Assembly (NCBI GenBank): GCA_027489245.1
Contig: JAIYAC010000025.1
Location: forward strand, 1-64,000
From: Neisseriaceae bacterium
Lineage (GTDB): Bacteria > Pseudomonadota > Gammaproteobacteria > Burkholderiales > Chromobacteriaceae
Length of the DNA: 64,000 nt
Direction of reading: 5' to 3'
Shown one piece after another: positions 31,343 through 44,203 of this stretch (position 1 is the stretch's first letter; every line of letters begins with the position of its first letter). Under the pieces are notes generated by a model, which saw nothing but the letters and a program-made list of their open reading frames with translations, did no database searches and was not told the DNA's origin. A program made the translations under genes and the position numbers.

Positions 31343-32067
31343 GCCCTGCCGAGCCAGCCATCAGCGACAAGCTGGTGTACCTGGTAGAAGACGACCTGTC
31401 CATTTCGCGGCTGATTGTCACCATCCTGCGCGATTACCAGTTTCGCTGCGAGTCGTTCCGTACCGGTGCATCGCTGCTGCAGCGCGTGCGCCAGCAGCCG
31501 CCGGACCTGGTGATTGTGGACCTGGGCCTGCCCGATATGGACGGCATGGCCATTGTGCGCCAGGTGCGCGAGCAGCAGCGCTGTGGCGTGATCATCCTGA
31601 GCGGGCGCGGCCACGTGGGCGACCGCGTGATGGGGCTGGAAACCGGCGCCGACGACTACATCATGAAGCCGTTCGAGCCGCGCGAGCTGGTGGCGCGTGT
31701 GCGCAGCATCCTGCGCCGCTGCGACAAACCCGCAGAGGGCCATGCGGCCAACCCCACGCGCTGCGCCTGTTTCGCGGGCTGGCGCTACGAGATGGACAGC
31801 TACAAACTGTTGGCCGCAGATGGCAGCGAACGCACGCTCAGTGCCGGTGAAGGCCAGATGCTGCAGCGCTTTCTGGAGCGGCCCAACCGCGTGCTGCCGC
31901 GCGAGCAGCTGCTGGGCCAGGACGATATCTCGCCCTACGATCGCAGCATCGACGTGCGTATCTCACGCCTGCGCCGCAAGCTGGAAGACGACAGCTACAA
32001 CCCGCGCCTGATCAAGACGGTCTACGGCGCGGGCTATCTGTTTGTCAGCAAGGTGGACTGGGTCTGA
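31324..32067 (+). CDS. OmpR/PhoB-family response regulator
   Basis: This DNA-binding regulator has 247 residues. The receiver domain has acidic pocket VEDD, phospho-acceptor Asp in IVDLGLPDMDG near 66, and Lys in MKPFEP. A C-terminal winged helix ends SIDVRISRLRRKLE...TVYGAGYLF. The GTG start lies inside the end of the kinase gene, so the two are coupled and are cognate partners. The linker contains two opposed repeat copies (31743-31752 and 31809-31818), and the first sits in a stretch (EGHAANPTRCAC) that looks like an insertion relative to typical family members. Confidence 0.9.
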   Translation: MPTASLSPAEPAISDKLVYLVEDDLSISRLIVTILRDYQFRCESFRTGASLLQRVRQQPPDLVIVDLGLPDMDGMAIVRQVREQQRCGVIILSGRGHVGDRVMGLETGADDYIMKPFEPRELVARVRSILRRCDKPAEGHAANPTRCACFAGWRYEMDSYKLLAADGSERTLSAGEGQMLQRFLERPNRVLPREQLLGQDDISPYDRSIDVRISRLRRKLEDDSYNPRLIKTVYGAGYLFVSKVDWV

Positions 32068-32082
32068 GGCAGCCCCATCCGC

Positions 32083-33123
32083 CTAGCGTACCGACAGGGT
32101 GTGGCCCTGCGCCGCACTGGCGCTGCCCAGCTCGATAAGCTGCATCACATCAATGGCCTGGCTGGCCGGTACAGGGTTGGCCGCACCGTCCAGTATGGCG
32201 GCCGCCACGCCGGCGTAGTAATGGCGGTAGTCGCCCGGCTGCATGGCCACGGCGTGGCCGTGTTCCTGGCCGTCTTGCTGTACATAGTGCAGGCCCGGCA
32301 GCGGGTCGTGCCCCCAGCCGGCGCAGCCGGGTGTTTCCCCTCGCTTCAGCTGGCTTTCCTGGGTGTCCAGGCCGTATTTCACGTAGCTGCCCTGTGTGCC
32401 GTGTACGGCAAAGCGCGGCGAGCCGCCGCTGACCAGGCAGCTGGCCGACAGCAGCACGCGCAGGTGCGGGTAGTGCAGGCTGACATGGAAATAGTCGGTG
32501 GCCACCGCGCCGCTACGCTGTGCTGCCAGGTCGGCGTGCAGCGCGTGCGGCATGCCGAACAGCTGCAGCGCCTGGTCCAGCAGGTGCGGGCCCAGGTCGT
32601 ACCACAGGCCGCCACCGGCCACGGTCGACTCGCGCCAGCGTGCCTGTACCTGCGGGCGGTAGCGCTCGAAGCGCGATTCAAACAGGCTGATCTGCCCCAG
32701 GCTGCCGCTAGCCAGCAGCTGGCGCAGGGTCAGGAAATCGGCATCCCAGCGGCGGTTGTGAAACACCGACAGCAGGCGCTGGTGGTGGCTGGCCAGCACC
32801 TGCAGCTGCCGGGCTTCAGCCAGGGTGGTGGTGAAGGGCTTGTCTACCACGACGTGCTTGCCGGCACGCAGCGCCGCCTCGGCCTGCGGGTAGTGGCAGT
32901 CGTTGGGGCTGGCAATCACCACCAGGTCGATGTCGGGGTTGGCCAGCGCCTGCGCCGGGTCGCTGACGACTTGCACGCCGGGCTGCTCGGCCAGCAGCTG
33001 CTCGCCCTTGCTGCTGACGATGGTATGCAGGCGCAGGCGCGGCTCGGCATGAATCAGCGGGGCATGAAAGGTGCGGCCAGCGTAGCCATAGCCGATCAGG
33101 GCAACATTCAGAGGGGATGTCAT
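32083..33123 (-). CDS. Gfo/Idh/MocA-family oxidoreductase
   Basis: This NAD(P)-dependent dehydrogenase has 346 residues. An N-terminal Rossmann fold shows ALIGYGYAGRTFHAPLI and the EKP-like motif VVDKPFTTT; the C-terminal alpha/beta domain contains GGGLWYDLGPHLLDQ. The pattern resembles Escherichia coli YdgJ, whose physiological substrate is not firmly known. It converges on the regulator gene with only 15 bases between stops and appears monocistronic. A repeat copy (32176-32185) lies near its C-terminus. Confidence 0.88.
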   Translation of the reverse strand: MTSPLNVALIGYGYAGRTFHAPLIHAEPRLRLHTIVSSKGEQLLAEQPGVQVVSDPAQALANPDIDLVVIASPNDCHYPQAEAALRAGKHVVVDKPFTTTLAEARQLQVLASHHQRLLSVFHNRRWDADFLTLRQLLASGSLGQISLFESRFERYRPQVQARWRESTVAGGGLWYDLGPHLLDQALQLFGMPHALHADLAAQRSGAVATDYFHVSLHYPHLRVLLSASCLVSGGSPRFAVHGTQGSYVKYGLDTQESQLKRGETPGCAGWGHDPLPGLHYVQQDGQEHGHAVAMQPGDYRHYYAGVAAAILDGAANPVPASQAIDVMQLIELGSASAAQGHTLSVR

Positions 33124-33173
33124 GCGCGCTCCACAGTAGGGCAGGCCGTGTGGCCGGCAGCAAAGCTTGCATG

Positions 33174-33206
33174 AAAAAGCCCGTGTACGCTAGCAAGTAC
33201 ACGGGC
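33174..33206 (-). terminator. Terminator after the orphan response regulator
   Basis: On the minus strand a perfect 10-bp stem (GCCCGTGTAC with GTACACGGGC) over an 8-base loop is followed by five Ts, 20 bases past the stop. Confidence 0.88.
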
Positions 33207-33225
33207 GGCTGGCGGGTGGCCGGGC

Positions 33226-34209
33226 TTAGTTTTTTTGCAGACCCAGCATCAGCTGGTCGAACAGGCGGCCAACGGCGGTTTGCTGTTCCGGGCTCAGGCC
33301 CAGGGTGGCGCTGGCGGCCGGTAGCTGGCGGCGCAGCTCTACCAGGCTGGCTTGCTGCGCCTGGATGCGGGCCTGCAGGGCAGACACCTCGCGGTGCAGC
33401 TCGTCCAGGCCTTGTGCGCGTGCGGCGGCCACTTCGGCCAGGATGGCCAGGTGGTCGCGCAGGCGGCCGCAGCGGTCTTCGTCGTCCAGCGGCATGTCGC
33501 GCACCACCAGGCAGCAGTGCGGGTAGTTGAACGAGGTGTTGCTGCCGGACGAATAGATATGCGTCAGCGTGCGCGCATTGGCAATAATGCTGGCTTCCAG
33601 CGGCGTGGCCTGGCCGTCGGTAGCGTGCAGGTGTTCGCCCAGGCTGCCATAGACTTGCATGCAGCCGTGCAGGCCGTAGGCTTCCAGTGTATTGCCGATG
33701 GATTGCGCGATTTCCTGGTAGTTGTCCAGCTTGTTGATGTTGCGGATAAAGTCTACCAGCACGCCCATTTCCGACATGGCGGTCATGGCTGTCATGGCGG
33801 CAGAAAAGGCGCTGCGGCCGTTTTCTTGCAGCTGGCGTTGCTCGTCGCGCTGGCGCAGTACCAGGGCCAGCTTCAGCAGCAGTTCGCGCGGGTCGATAGG
33901 TTTGCACAGAAAGTCATTGCCGCCCGCATCGTAGCCTTGCAGCCTTTCTTGCAGCTCTACATGGGCCGAGATGAACAGGATGGGCATGCCTAGCCCTTGC
34001 TCGCGCAGCCGGCGGCACACTTCGTAGCCGTCCATTTCCGGCATTTCCACGTCCAGCAGGATCACATCCGGGGTGTCTTCTTCTACCAGTGCTAGGGCTT
34101 CCTTGCCCTGGGTGGCAAAGCGCGTGGCGTAGTGCCCATCGAGTACGCTGGCGTAAAAAGCACGCTGGGTTTTACTGTCTTCGACGACCAGCAGCTTTGC
34201 TTCGGACAT
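33226..34209 (-). CDS. Orphan response regulator with uncharacterised C-terminal domain
   Basis: The product has 327 residues. The receiver occupies 1-125 (VVEDSKTQ, phospho-acceptor D53 in LLDVEMPEMDG, Lys in CKPIDP). The remainder lacks a DNA-binding, GGDEF, EAL or HD-GYP domain that I recognise. It begins with an amphipathic Ala/Met-rich linker, continues into a mixed alpha/beta stretch of about 130 residues (SNTSFNYPHCCLVVRDMP) that might be a degenerate GAF-like sensor, and ends in a coiled coil. Start ATG 34209 follows AAGGAGAT. No kinase is next to it. It is probably a single-domain-type signalling hub acting through protein contacts. Confidence 0.75.
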   Translation of the reverse strand: MSEAKLLVVEDSKTQRAFYASVLDGHYATRFATQGKEALALVEEDTPDVILLDVEMPEMDGYEVCRRLREQGLGMPILFISAHVELQERLQGYDAGGNDFLCKPIDPRELLLKLALVLRQRDEQRQLQENGRSAFSAAMTAMTAMSEMGVLVDFIRNINKLDNYQEIAQSIGNTLEAYGLHGCMQVYGSLGEHLHATDGQATPLEASIIANARTLTHIYSSGSNTSFNYPHCCLVVRDMPLDDEDRCGRLRDHLAILAEVAAARAQGLDELHREVSALQARIQAQQASLVELRRQLPAASATLGLSPEQQTAVGRLFDQLMLGLQKN

Positions 34210-34724
34210 GCCTATCTCCTTGCTTGAATCTGGAACGCGCAGACCTGCCATGGCAGCTGCTTGTCAATTAGCCTGTAACTTTACTGCATCTGTTGTAAAA
34301 GTTAGATGTTATTTCGATATTTTGCTGGCCAGATTGTAGTGGATATGGCTGGCGCAGCGCGCCGGGTGTGCGGCCATCGCCTGCCTTGGCACGGCGGCAC
34401 GCCATGTGGCCAGGGCAGGGCTGCGCCGTGTGTTCGCCACGGGCAGGCCTGATGCGGGGCGAATTTTGCCTGGCCTAAAAGCAGAAAACGGTGGCGCTAT
34501 TTTGCATTTCGATGATTTAAGTTTATGAAATGAAACCGTTTTTTGTGAGTGGCACATTGTTGGACAAAACAGGGAAATGTATAAGCGCATGTCGCAAAGA
34601 GGATATGGCCTGCTGCAGAGATTCGATTAGAATCGTTGCAAGACTGATGTAACAGTGCGCGGCGTACGCAGCGCGGGCTGTGAACAAACAATAATTGCGA
34701 CAAATTGCAGGAAGGAACCCATCA
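34210..34724. other. Regulatory gap before the AST operon, 515 bases
   Basis: Two parts (34260-34330 and 34490-34720) are markedly AT-richer than the genome. I see no gene. The right part must hold the AST promoter. A small inverted repeat GATTC-N5-GAATC lies at 34620-34634, and a sequence resembling half of a sigma-54 site at 34549 fails at the -12 GC. No repeat copy is present. Confidence 0.55.
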
Positions 34725-35945
34725 ATGAGCAACACTGTCACTCGCGACACATTCGACCAGGTTATGGTGCCCAACTACAGCCCGGCCGGTTTTATCCCGG
34801 TCAAGGCTGAAGGCTCCCGCGTGTGGGACCAGCAGGGCCGCGAGTTTATCGACCTGGCCGGTGGCATTGCCGTGAACTCGCTGGGCCACTGTCACCCGGA
34901 AGTGGTGGCAGCCCTGACCGAGCAAGCCGGCAAGCTGTGGCATGTTTCCAATGTGTTTACCAACGAGCCGGCGCTGCAGCTGGCCAGCGCGCTGGTAGAA
35001 AAGACCTTTGCCGAGCGCGTGTTCTTCTGTAACTCCGGTGCCGAAGCCAACGAAGCCGCCTTCAAGCTGGCACGCAAATACGCGGCCGACCACTACAGCG
35101 CCGACAAGTACGAAATCATCTCCTGCACCAACTCCTTCCACGGCCGTACCGTGTTTACCGTGAACGTAGGCGGCCAACCTAAATACGCGGAAGGCTTTGG
35201 CCCGAACCCGGCCGGTATTACCCACGTACCGTTTAACGATATCGACGCCCTGAAAGCCGCCATCTCCGACAAGACCTGCGCGGTGGTGATCGAGCCGGTA
35301 CAGGGCGAGGGCGGTGTGATGCCGGCCGACCTGGCATACCTGCAAGCTGCCCGCGAGCTGTGCAATGCGCACAATGCGTTGCTGGTGTTCGACGAAGTGC
35401 AAACTGGCGTTGGCCGCACCGGCTCGCTGTACGCCTACCAGGAATACGGCGTGACCCCGGATATCCTGTCCAGCGCCAAAGGCCTGGGCGGTGGCTTCCC
35501 GATCGGTGCCATGCTCACCACCACCGCTATCGCCAAGAGCCTGGCGGTAGGCACCCACGGCACCACCTACGGTGGTAACCCGCTGGGTGCGGCCGTGGCC
35601 GGCAAAGTGGTAGAGATTGTCAGCCGCCCTGACGTGCTGGCCGGTGTACGCGCCAAGCACCAGCGCTTTGTGGATGGCCTGAACGCCATCAATGCCAAGT
35701 ACAACGTCTTTAAAGAAGTGCGCGGCATGGGCCTGCTGATTGGCGCCGTGGTGTCGGACGAGTTTGCCGGCCGCGCCCGCGACTTCCTGAAAGCGGCCGA
35801 AGCCGAGCAGCTGATGGTGCTGGTAGCCGGCCTGTCGGTCGTGCGCTTTGCCCCGTCGCTGGTGATTACCGAGCAGGATATCGACGACGGCCTGGCGCGC
35901 TTCGACGCCGCCGTGGCTGCTGTGGTCGCCGCTAGCCGCAGCTAA
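34725..35945 (+). CDS. astC: Succinylornithine / acetylornithine transaminase (AST pathway)
   Basis: This PLP enzyme converts N2-succinylornithine and 2-oxoglutarate to succinylglutamate semialdehyde and glutamate; homologues also act on acetylornithine. The product is 406 residues with class III aminotransferase motifs: [39 protein letters not shown] and the PLP lysine in [13 protein letters not shown] near 252. The start [10 protein letters not shown] follows AAGGAA; an upstream start is rejected. As first gene of the cluster astC-aruF-aruG-astD-astB, the catabolic role is strongly favoured over arginine biosynthesis. Confidence 0.93.
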   Translation: MSNTVTRDTFDQVMVPNYSPAGFIPVKAEGSRVWDQQGREFIDLAGGIAVNSLGHCHPEVVAALTEQAGKLWHVSNVFTNEPALQLASALVEKTFAERVFFCNSGAEANEAAFKLARKYAADHYSADKYEIISCTNSFHGRTVFTVNVGGQPKYAEGFGPNPAGITHVPFNDIDALKAAISDKTCAVVIEPVQGEGGVMPADLAYLQAARELCNAHNALLVFDEVQTGVGRTGSLYAYQEYGVTPDILSSAKGLGGGFPIGAMLTTTAIAKSLAVGTHGTTYGGNPLGAAVAGKVVEIVSRPDVLAGVRAKHQRFVDGLNAINAKYNVFKEVRGMGLLIGAVVSDEFAGRARDFLKAAEAEQLMVLVAGLSVVRFAPSLVITEQDIDDGLARFDAAVAAVVAASRS

Positions 35946-36051
35946 GCCGTACCCAGTTAATACCCCTGATGCAAAGGAACACCGCAGCCAGCCCGGCAGC
36001 GGTGCGGGGCAGGCTGCGCCTGCGCCGGATAATAACGAGAGAGAGGCTTTC

Positions 36052-37085
36052 ATGCTGATCGTGCGCCCAGTACGCATTTCCGATCTGCCGCTCATTGAAA
36101 CCATGGCGGTGGAGAGTGGCATTGGCGTAACCAGCTTGCCGAACAATCGGGAAAAGCTTTACGAAAAAATCCAGACCTCGCTGGGGGCTTTTGAACACGA
36201 AGCCATCGCCGGAACGGGGCGTGAATACTATATGTTCGTGCTGGAAGACGAAGGCCGCGTGATCGGCACGGCGTCCATCAGCGCGTCCGCCGGCTTTGAA
36301 GAGCCGTTCTACAGCTACCGCAGCGAAACCATGGTGCACGCCTCGCGCGCGCTGCAGGTGAACAACCGCATCCATGTCCTGACCATGTGCCATGACCTCA
36401 CCGGCATGGTGCAGCTGTGCGGCTTTTTCTGTTCGCCGCAGTATCACATTCGCGCCTACGAGCTGCTGTCGCGTGCCCGCTTGCTGTATATGGCGGCCGC
36501 GCGCGAACGCTTTGGCCGCCGCATCCTGGTAGAAATGCAGGGCATGCTGGACGAAAACGACCAGTCACCGTTCTGGGATGCCATTGGCCGCCGCTTCTTT
36601 AATATGGATTTCCCGCAGGTAGAGCAGGCGTTTGCCCAGCGCAGCAAGACCTTTATTGCCGAGCTGATGCCGACTTACCCCATCTACGTGCCCCTGCTGC
36701 CCGATGCGGCACAAAACGCCATTGGCCAGATCCACCCCGATTTCGAGCGCCCGTTCAGCATCCTGTCGCGCGAGGGCTTCGAGGCCGACGACTACATCGA
36801 CATTTTTGACGGCGGTGCCGTGCTGACTGCCGAGGTAGACCAGCTGTTTTCGCTGCGCCAGCAGGGTGTGTACCAGGTAGAAGTGGCGCCTGTGCTGCCG
36901 GCCGGCGCACAGGAAGTACTGCTGTCCAACCACCGCAGCGGCCAGTTTGCCGCTACCCAGGCGCACGCCAGCCTGGTAGACGACGTGATGTTCATTACCC
37001 AGGAGACAGCCCGTGCGCTGTCTGTCAGCAGCGGCCAGCGTATCTGTGCTGCCCCGCTACTGCCTGAAGCCGGGAGGGCCCAAGC

Positions 37086-37089
<4 letters not shown>
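36052..37089 (+). CDS. aruF: Arginine/ornithine succinyltransferase subunit alpha
   Basis: This subunit transfers succinyl from succinyl-CoA to the alpha-amino group of arginine (and ornithine), the entry step of the AST pathway. The product is 345 residues of the AstA fold, beginning MLIVRPVRISDLPLIETMA and containing GIGVTSLPNNREKL. Like Pseudomonas, and unlike Escherichia coli, the enzyme is encoded by two tandem paralogous genes that form a heteromer. The stop overlaps the next start by four bases (ATGA). A GAGAGAGG ribosome-binding site precedes ATG 36052. Confidence 0.92.
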
Positions 37090-40923
<3,834 letters not shown>

Positions 40924-40941
40924 TTACTGCCACTTGGCATG

Positions 40942-40975
40942 AAAAGCCGCAGCCTTCCCGGGCTGCGGCTTTTTG
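40942..40975 (+). terminator. Terminator of the AST operon
   Basis: AAAAGCCGCAGCC pairs perfectly with GGCTGCGGCTTTT over a six-base loop and ends in a T run. Confidence 0.92.
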
Positions 40976-41278
40976 TTATCTGGCGGTCAGAAACGAATAC
41001 GGTAGATTGTATACAGAATGTTGCCGTCACATATTCGCAAGAACGAAACGTGACGGCGGCGGTATTGTTCGAAATGGAAAATAAATAGCACCATTTAAGT
41101 TGATAAGCGAAAATTTTTAAAACGCGGCACATCTGAAAATAACATTCCAAATGCGTAATATTTTGCACTGCAATATATTGCCACGCCCTTATTTTGACTA
41201 AAAAACACTAGAAAAATCAAATGCTTACAAAAAAATAAAAAATTGCTGCAAAAAGGTGAAATTCGCCTTTCTTTAAGA

Positions 41279-41308
41279 TTGACAGTCAATTGGATACACC
41301 TACATAAT
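41279..41308 (+). promoter_or_regulatory. Predicted livH promoter
   Basis: TTGACA (41279-41284, consensus) and CATAAT (41303-41308) are separated by 18 bases, with A-rich DNA directly upstream that resembles an UP element. It lies about 115 bases before livH. Confidence 0.65.
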
Positions 41309-41321
41309 CCGCTCGGCTTGT

Positions 41322-41343
41322 CTTACAGTTGACAGTCTGTAAG
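41322..41343. promoter_or_regulatory. Inverted repeat in the livH leader
   Basis: CTTACAG and CTGTAAG flank eight bases that repeat TTGACAGT from the promoter. Lying just downstream of the predicted start of transcription, it could be a repressor operator or an RNA hairpin. Confidence 0.4.
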
Positions 41344-41422
41344 GTGCGGCCAACAAGATGGCATATAGAGGGTACACCCCCAGATAAAGCTATCGGGACC
41401 ATCAATCTAAGGAGATCCCACC

Positions 41423-42352
41423 GTGGACATTTTTCTGCAACAGATCCTGAATGGACTTGTGCTGGGCAGTATTTATGCCCTTATCGCACTTGGCTATACC
41501 ATGGTGTACGGGATCATGGGCCTCATCAACTTTGCTCACGGCGAAGTAGTGATGTTTGGCGCCATGGTTACCATCACCGTTATTTCCCTGCTCACCAGCG
41601 CAGGCGTGGCTTTGCCAGGCCCCGTCTTGGTGCTTATCGGCCTGTTGGTGGCGATCCCGGCGTGTATGTTGCTGGGTTTCGTGATCGAACGTGTGGCCTA
41701 CCGCCCACTGCGTAATGCACCAAAACTGGCCCCGCTGATTACGGCGATCGGCCTGTCCATCGTGCTGCAGCAAGCGGCCATCCTGATCTGGGGTCGTAAC
41801 TACATCCCGTTCCCGCCTATCCTGGACCACGAAACCATCGACGTATTCGGTGCCACCATCACCCAGCTGCAAGTCGGCATTGTGGTGCTGTGCATCAGCT
41901 TGATGGTTGGCCTGCTGGTCGTGGTTGAAAAAACCAAGCTGGGCCGCGCCATGCGTGCTACCAGCCAGAACCCGGCTGTGGCCGGCCTGATGGGCGTAAA
42001 CGTCAATACCATCATTTCCGCTACCTTCGTTATCGGCTCGGCACTGGGTGCCATTGCCGGTGTGATGGTGGCCACCAACTACGATCAGGCTCACTACTAC
42101 ATGGGCTTCATGATCGGCCTGAAAGCGTTTACTGCAGCGGTGCTGGGTGGTATCGGCAACCTGGGTGGCGCGGTAGCCGGCGGTATCCTGCTGGGTATCA
42201 TCGAAAGTCTGGGTGCCGGCTATATCGGTGACCTGACCGGTGGTTTCCTGGGCTCGCACTATCAGGACATCTTTGCCTTCATGGTGCTGATTGCGGTGCT
42301 GATTTTCCGTCCTTCTGGCCTGCTGGGCGAGAAGATGGCCGATCGCGCTTAA
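41423..42352 (+). CDS. livH: Branched-chain amino acid ABC transporter permease LivH
   Basis: This inner-membrane permease has 309 residues with about eight hydrophobic segments. Family motifs are NGLVLGSIYALIALGYTMVYG, INFAHGE, GRAMRATSQNPAVAGLMG and VLGGIGNLGGAVAGG. The GTG start at 41423 follows AAGGAG. It is first gene of livH-livM-livG-livF, all on one strand with short spacing. No binding protein (livJ/K) is in the cluster. Confidence 0.93.
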   Translation: MDIFLQQILNGLVLGSIYALIALGYTMVYGIMGLINFAHGEVVMFGAMVTITVISLLTSAGVALPGPVLVLIGLLVAIPACMLLGFVIERVAYRPLRNAPKLAPLITAIGLSIVLQQAAILIWGRNYIPFPPILDHETIDVFGATITQLQVGIVVLCISLMVGLLVVVEKTKLGRAMRATSQNPAVAGLMGVNVNTIISATFVIGSALGAIAGVMVATNYDQAHYYMGFMIGLKAFTAAVLGGIGNLGGAVAGGILLGIIESLGAGYIGDLTGGFLGSHYQDIFAFMVLIAVLIFRPSGLLGEKMADRA

Positions 42353-42364
42353 CACGGGGTACGT

Positions 42365-43429
42365 ATGACTATGAATGCCAACAAAAAACTCGGCGTATTC
42401 ATTGCCTCGGCCATCGTGCTGGCAGTGTTGCCTTTCGTGGTGGGTAGCACCCTGGGTAATTCCTGGGTACGTACCATCGACTTTGCCTTGCTGTACGTGA
42501 TGCTGGCCCTGGGCCTGAACATCGTGGTGGGCTTTGCCGGCCTGCTGGACCTGGGCTTCATCGCCTTCTACGCCGTGGGTGCTTACACCTTCGCGCTGCT
42601 GGGTTCGCCGCACTTTGATATTCACCTGCCGTTCTACATCAGTATTCCGCTGGGTGCGCTGTGCGCGGCCTTGTTCGGCTTGCTGCTGGGTACGCCAGTG
42701 CTGAAGCTGAAGGGCGACTACCTGGCGATCGTGACCCTGGGTTTCGGCGAGATCATCCGTATCTTCATGAACAACCTGAACGCGCCGATCAACATCACCA
42801 ACGGCCCGCAGGGTATCAACCTGATCGACCCGATCCAGATCGGTGGCTTCTCCATGGGTAAAACCATCGACGTAGCCGGCTTTGCGCTGAACCCGGTACA
42901 CATGTACTACTACCTGTTCCTGCTGCTCACCGTGGGCGTGGTGATCATGGCCTACCGCCTGCAGTACTCGCGTATCGGCCGTGCCTGGGTAGCCATGCGT
43001 GAAGACCAGATTGCCGCTTCGGCCATGGGTCTGAACATTCGCAACATCAAACTGCTGGCTTTTGCCCTGGGCGCCTTGTCCGGTGGTGTGGCGGGTGGCC
43101 TGTTTGCGTCGTTCCAGGGCTTCATTTCGCCGGAATCCTTCGGCCTGCTGGAATCCATCATGATTCTGGCCATGGTAGTACTGGGTGGCATGGGTCATAT
43201 CCCTGGCGTCATCCTGGGTGCTGTTGTGCTGACCATCGCGCCGGAAATCCTGCGTGATGTGATTGGCCCGCTGCAAATGCACACGTTCGGCCGGATGATT
43301 GTTGACCCGGAAAACGCACGTATGCTGCTGTTCGGTCTCGCCATGGTAATCATGATGCTGACCCGCCCAGAAGGCATGTGGCCGTCCAAGCGCCGCAAAG
43401 CCGAGTTTGAAGATGCCAAGAAAGGTTAA
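42365..43429 (+). CDS. livM: Branched-chain amino acid ABC transporter permease LivM
   Basis: This second permease subunit has 354 residues and about nine hydrophobic segments. Motifs include LNIVVGFAGLLDLGFIAFYAVGAY-type sequence, LKGDYLAIVTLGFGEI, ITNGPQGI and SRIGRAWVAMREDQIAA. It begins 12 bases after livH and ends three bases before livG. An in-frame ATG two codons in is an alternative start. Confidence 0.93.
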   Translation: MTMNANKKLGVFIASAIVLAVLPFVVGSTLGNSWVRTIDFALLYVMLALGLNIVVGFAGLLDLGFIAFYAVGAYTFALLGSPHFDIHLPFYISIPLGALCAALFGLLLGTPVLKLKGDYLAIVTLGFGEIIRIFMNNLNAPINITNGPQGINLIDPIQIGGFSMGKTIDVAGFALNPVHMYYYLFLLLTVGVVIMAYRLQYSRIGRAWVAMREDQIAASAMGLNIRNIKLLAFALGALSGGVAGGLFASFQGFISPESFGLLESIMILAMVVLGGMGHIPGVILGAVVLTIAPEILRDVIGPLQMHTFGRMIVDPENARMLLFGLAMVIMMLTRPEGMWPSKRRKAEFEDAKKG

Positions 43430-43432
43430 GCC

Positions 43433-44203
43433 ATGGCTGAAGTTCTGCTGAAAATCGAAGGCATCCACAAACGCTTTGGCGGCCTTCATGCCCTGAATAA
43501 TGTTGCCCTGCACATTAACAAAGGCGAAATCTACGGTCTGATCGGCCCGAACGGTGCTGGTAAAACCACCATGTTCAACGTGCTGACCGGCCTGTACACC
43601 CCGGACGAAGGTACCTTTACCTTTGACGGCAAAGACCTGTTCCGTGCCCCTCCGCACATCGTGGTAGCCGGTGGTATTGCGCGTACCTTCCAGAACATCC
43701 GCCTGTTCCACGAAATGACGGCGCTGGAAAACGTGATGGTTGGCCGCCACATCCGCTCCAAGGCGGGTGCACTGGGCGCCATCCTGCGTACCAAAGCCGC
43801 GCGTGAGGAAGAAGCCGCCATCGAGGCCAAGGCCTGGGAGCTGCTGAAGTACGTGGGTATCGACGATGTGGCGCACGAGCGTGCCCGCAACCTGTCCTAC
43901 GGCCACCAGCGCCGTCTGGAAATCGCCCGTGCGCTGGCCACCGAGCCGAAGCTGCTGGCGCTGGACGAGCCGGCAGCCGGTATGAACCCGAAAGAAACCG
44001 AAGACCTGAAGACGCTGATGGAAAAGATCCGCAACGACGGCGTAACCGTCCTGCTGATCGAACACGACGTGAAGCTGATGATGGGCCTGTGCGACCGTAT
44101 TGCCGTGCTCGACTATGGCAAGAAAATCGCCGAAGGCGTGCCGGAAGTGGTGCGCAAGGATCCTAAAGTCATTGAAGCTTACCTTGGAGCGGCACACTCA
44201 TGA
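43433..44203 (+). CDS. livG: Branched-chain amino acid ABC transporter ATPase LivG
   Basis: This cytoplasmic ATPase has 256 residues: Walker A GPNGAGKTT near 42, Q-loop ARTFQNIRLF, signature LSYGHQRRLEIARAL, Walker B LLALDEPAAGM and switch His in LIEHDVKLMMG. The AAGMNPKE sequence after Walker B is typical of LivG. It overlaps livF by four bases. Confidence 0.94.
   Translation: MAEVLLKIEGIHKRFGGLHALNNVALHINKGEIYGLIGPNGAGKTTMFNVLTGLYTPDEGTFTFDGKDLFRAPPHIVVAGGIARTFQNIRLFHEMTALENVMVGRHIRSKAGALGAILRTKAAREEEAAIEAKAWELLKYVGIDDVAHERARNLSYGHQRRLEIARALATEPKLLALDEPAAGMNPKETEDLKTLMEKIRNDGVTVLLIEHDVKLMMGLCDRIAVLDYGKKIAEGVPEVVRKDPKVIEAYLGAAHS

Larger units (their letters stand above)
40924..41422. other. 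AT-rich gap before livHMGF, 499 bases
   Basis: After the astB terminator, about 41000-41300 is strongly AT-rich, with long A runs, in an otherwise GC-rich genome. It contains no convincing gene. It ends in a good promoter, a small inverted repeat and one copy of the dispersed repeat (41344-41353). Possible readings are an UP-element or silencer-bound control region, or a remnant of foreign DNA. Confidence 0.6.

Noticed and set aside
34549..34566. Sigma-54-like TGGCAC before the AST operon
   Set aside because: The -24 element is good, but the -12 dinucleotide is GA instead of GC at the required spacing, and no enhancer site was recognised.
41095..41289. 64-residue minus-strand open frame in the AT-rich gap
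   Set aside because: Phe/Lys/Ser-rich translation of AT-rich DNA that overlaps the livH promoter, with no motif.
41402..44197. 931-residue minus-strand open frame opposite livHMG
   Set aside because: His/Gln-rich shadow translation of the liv genes, with no family resemblance.
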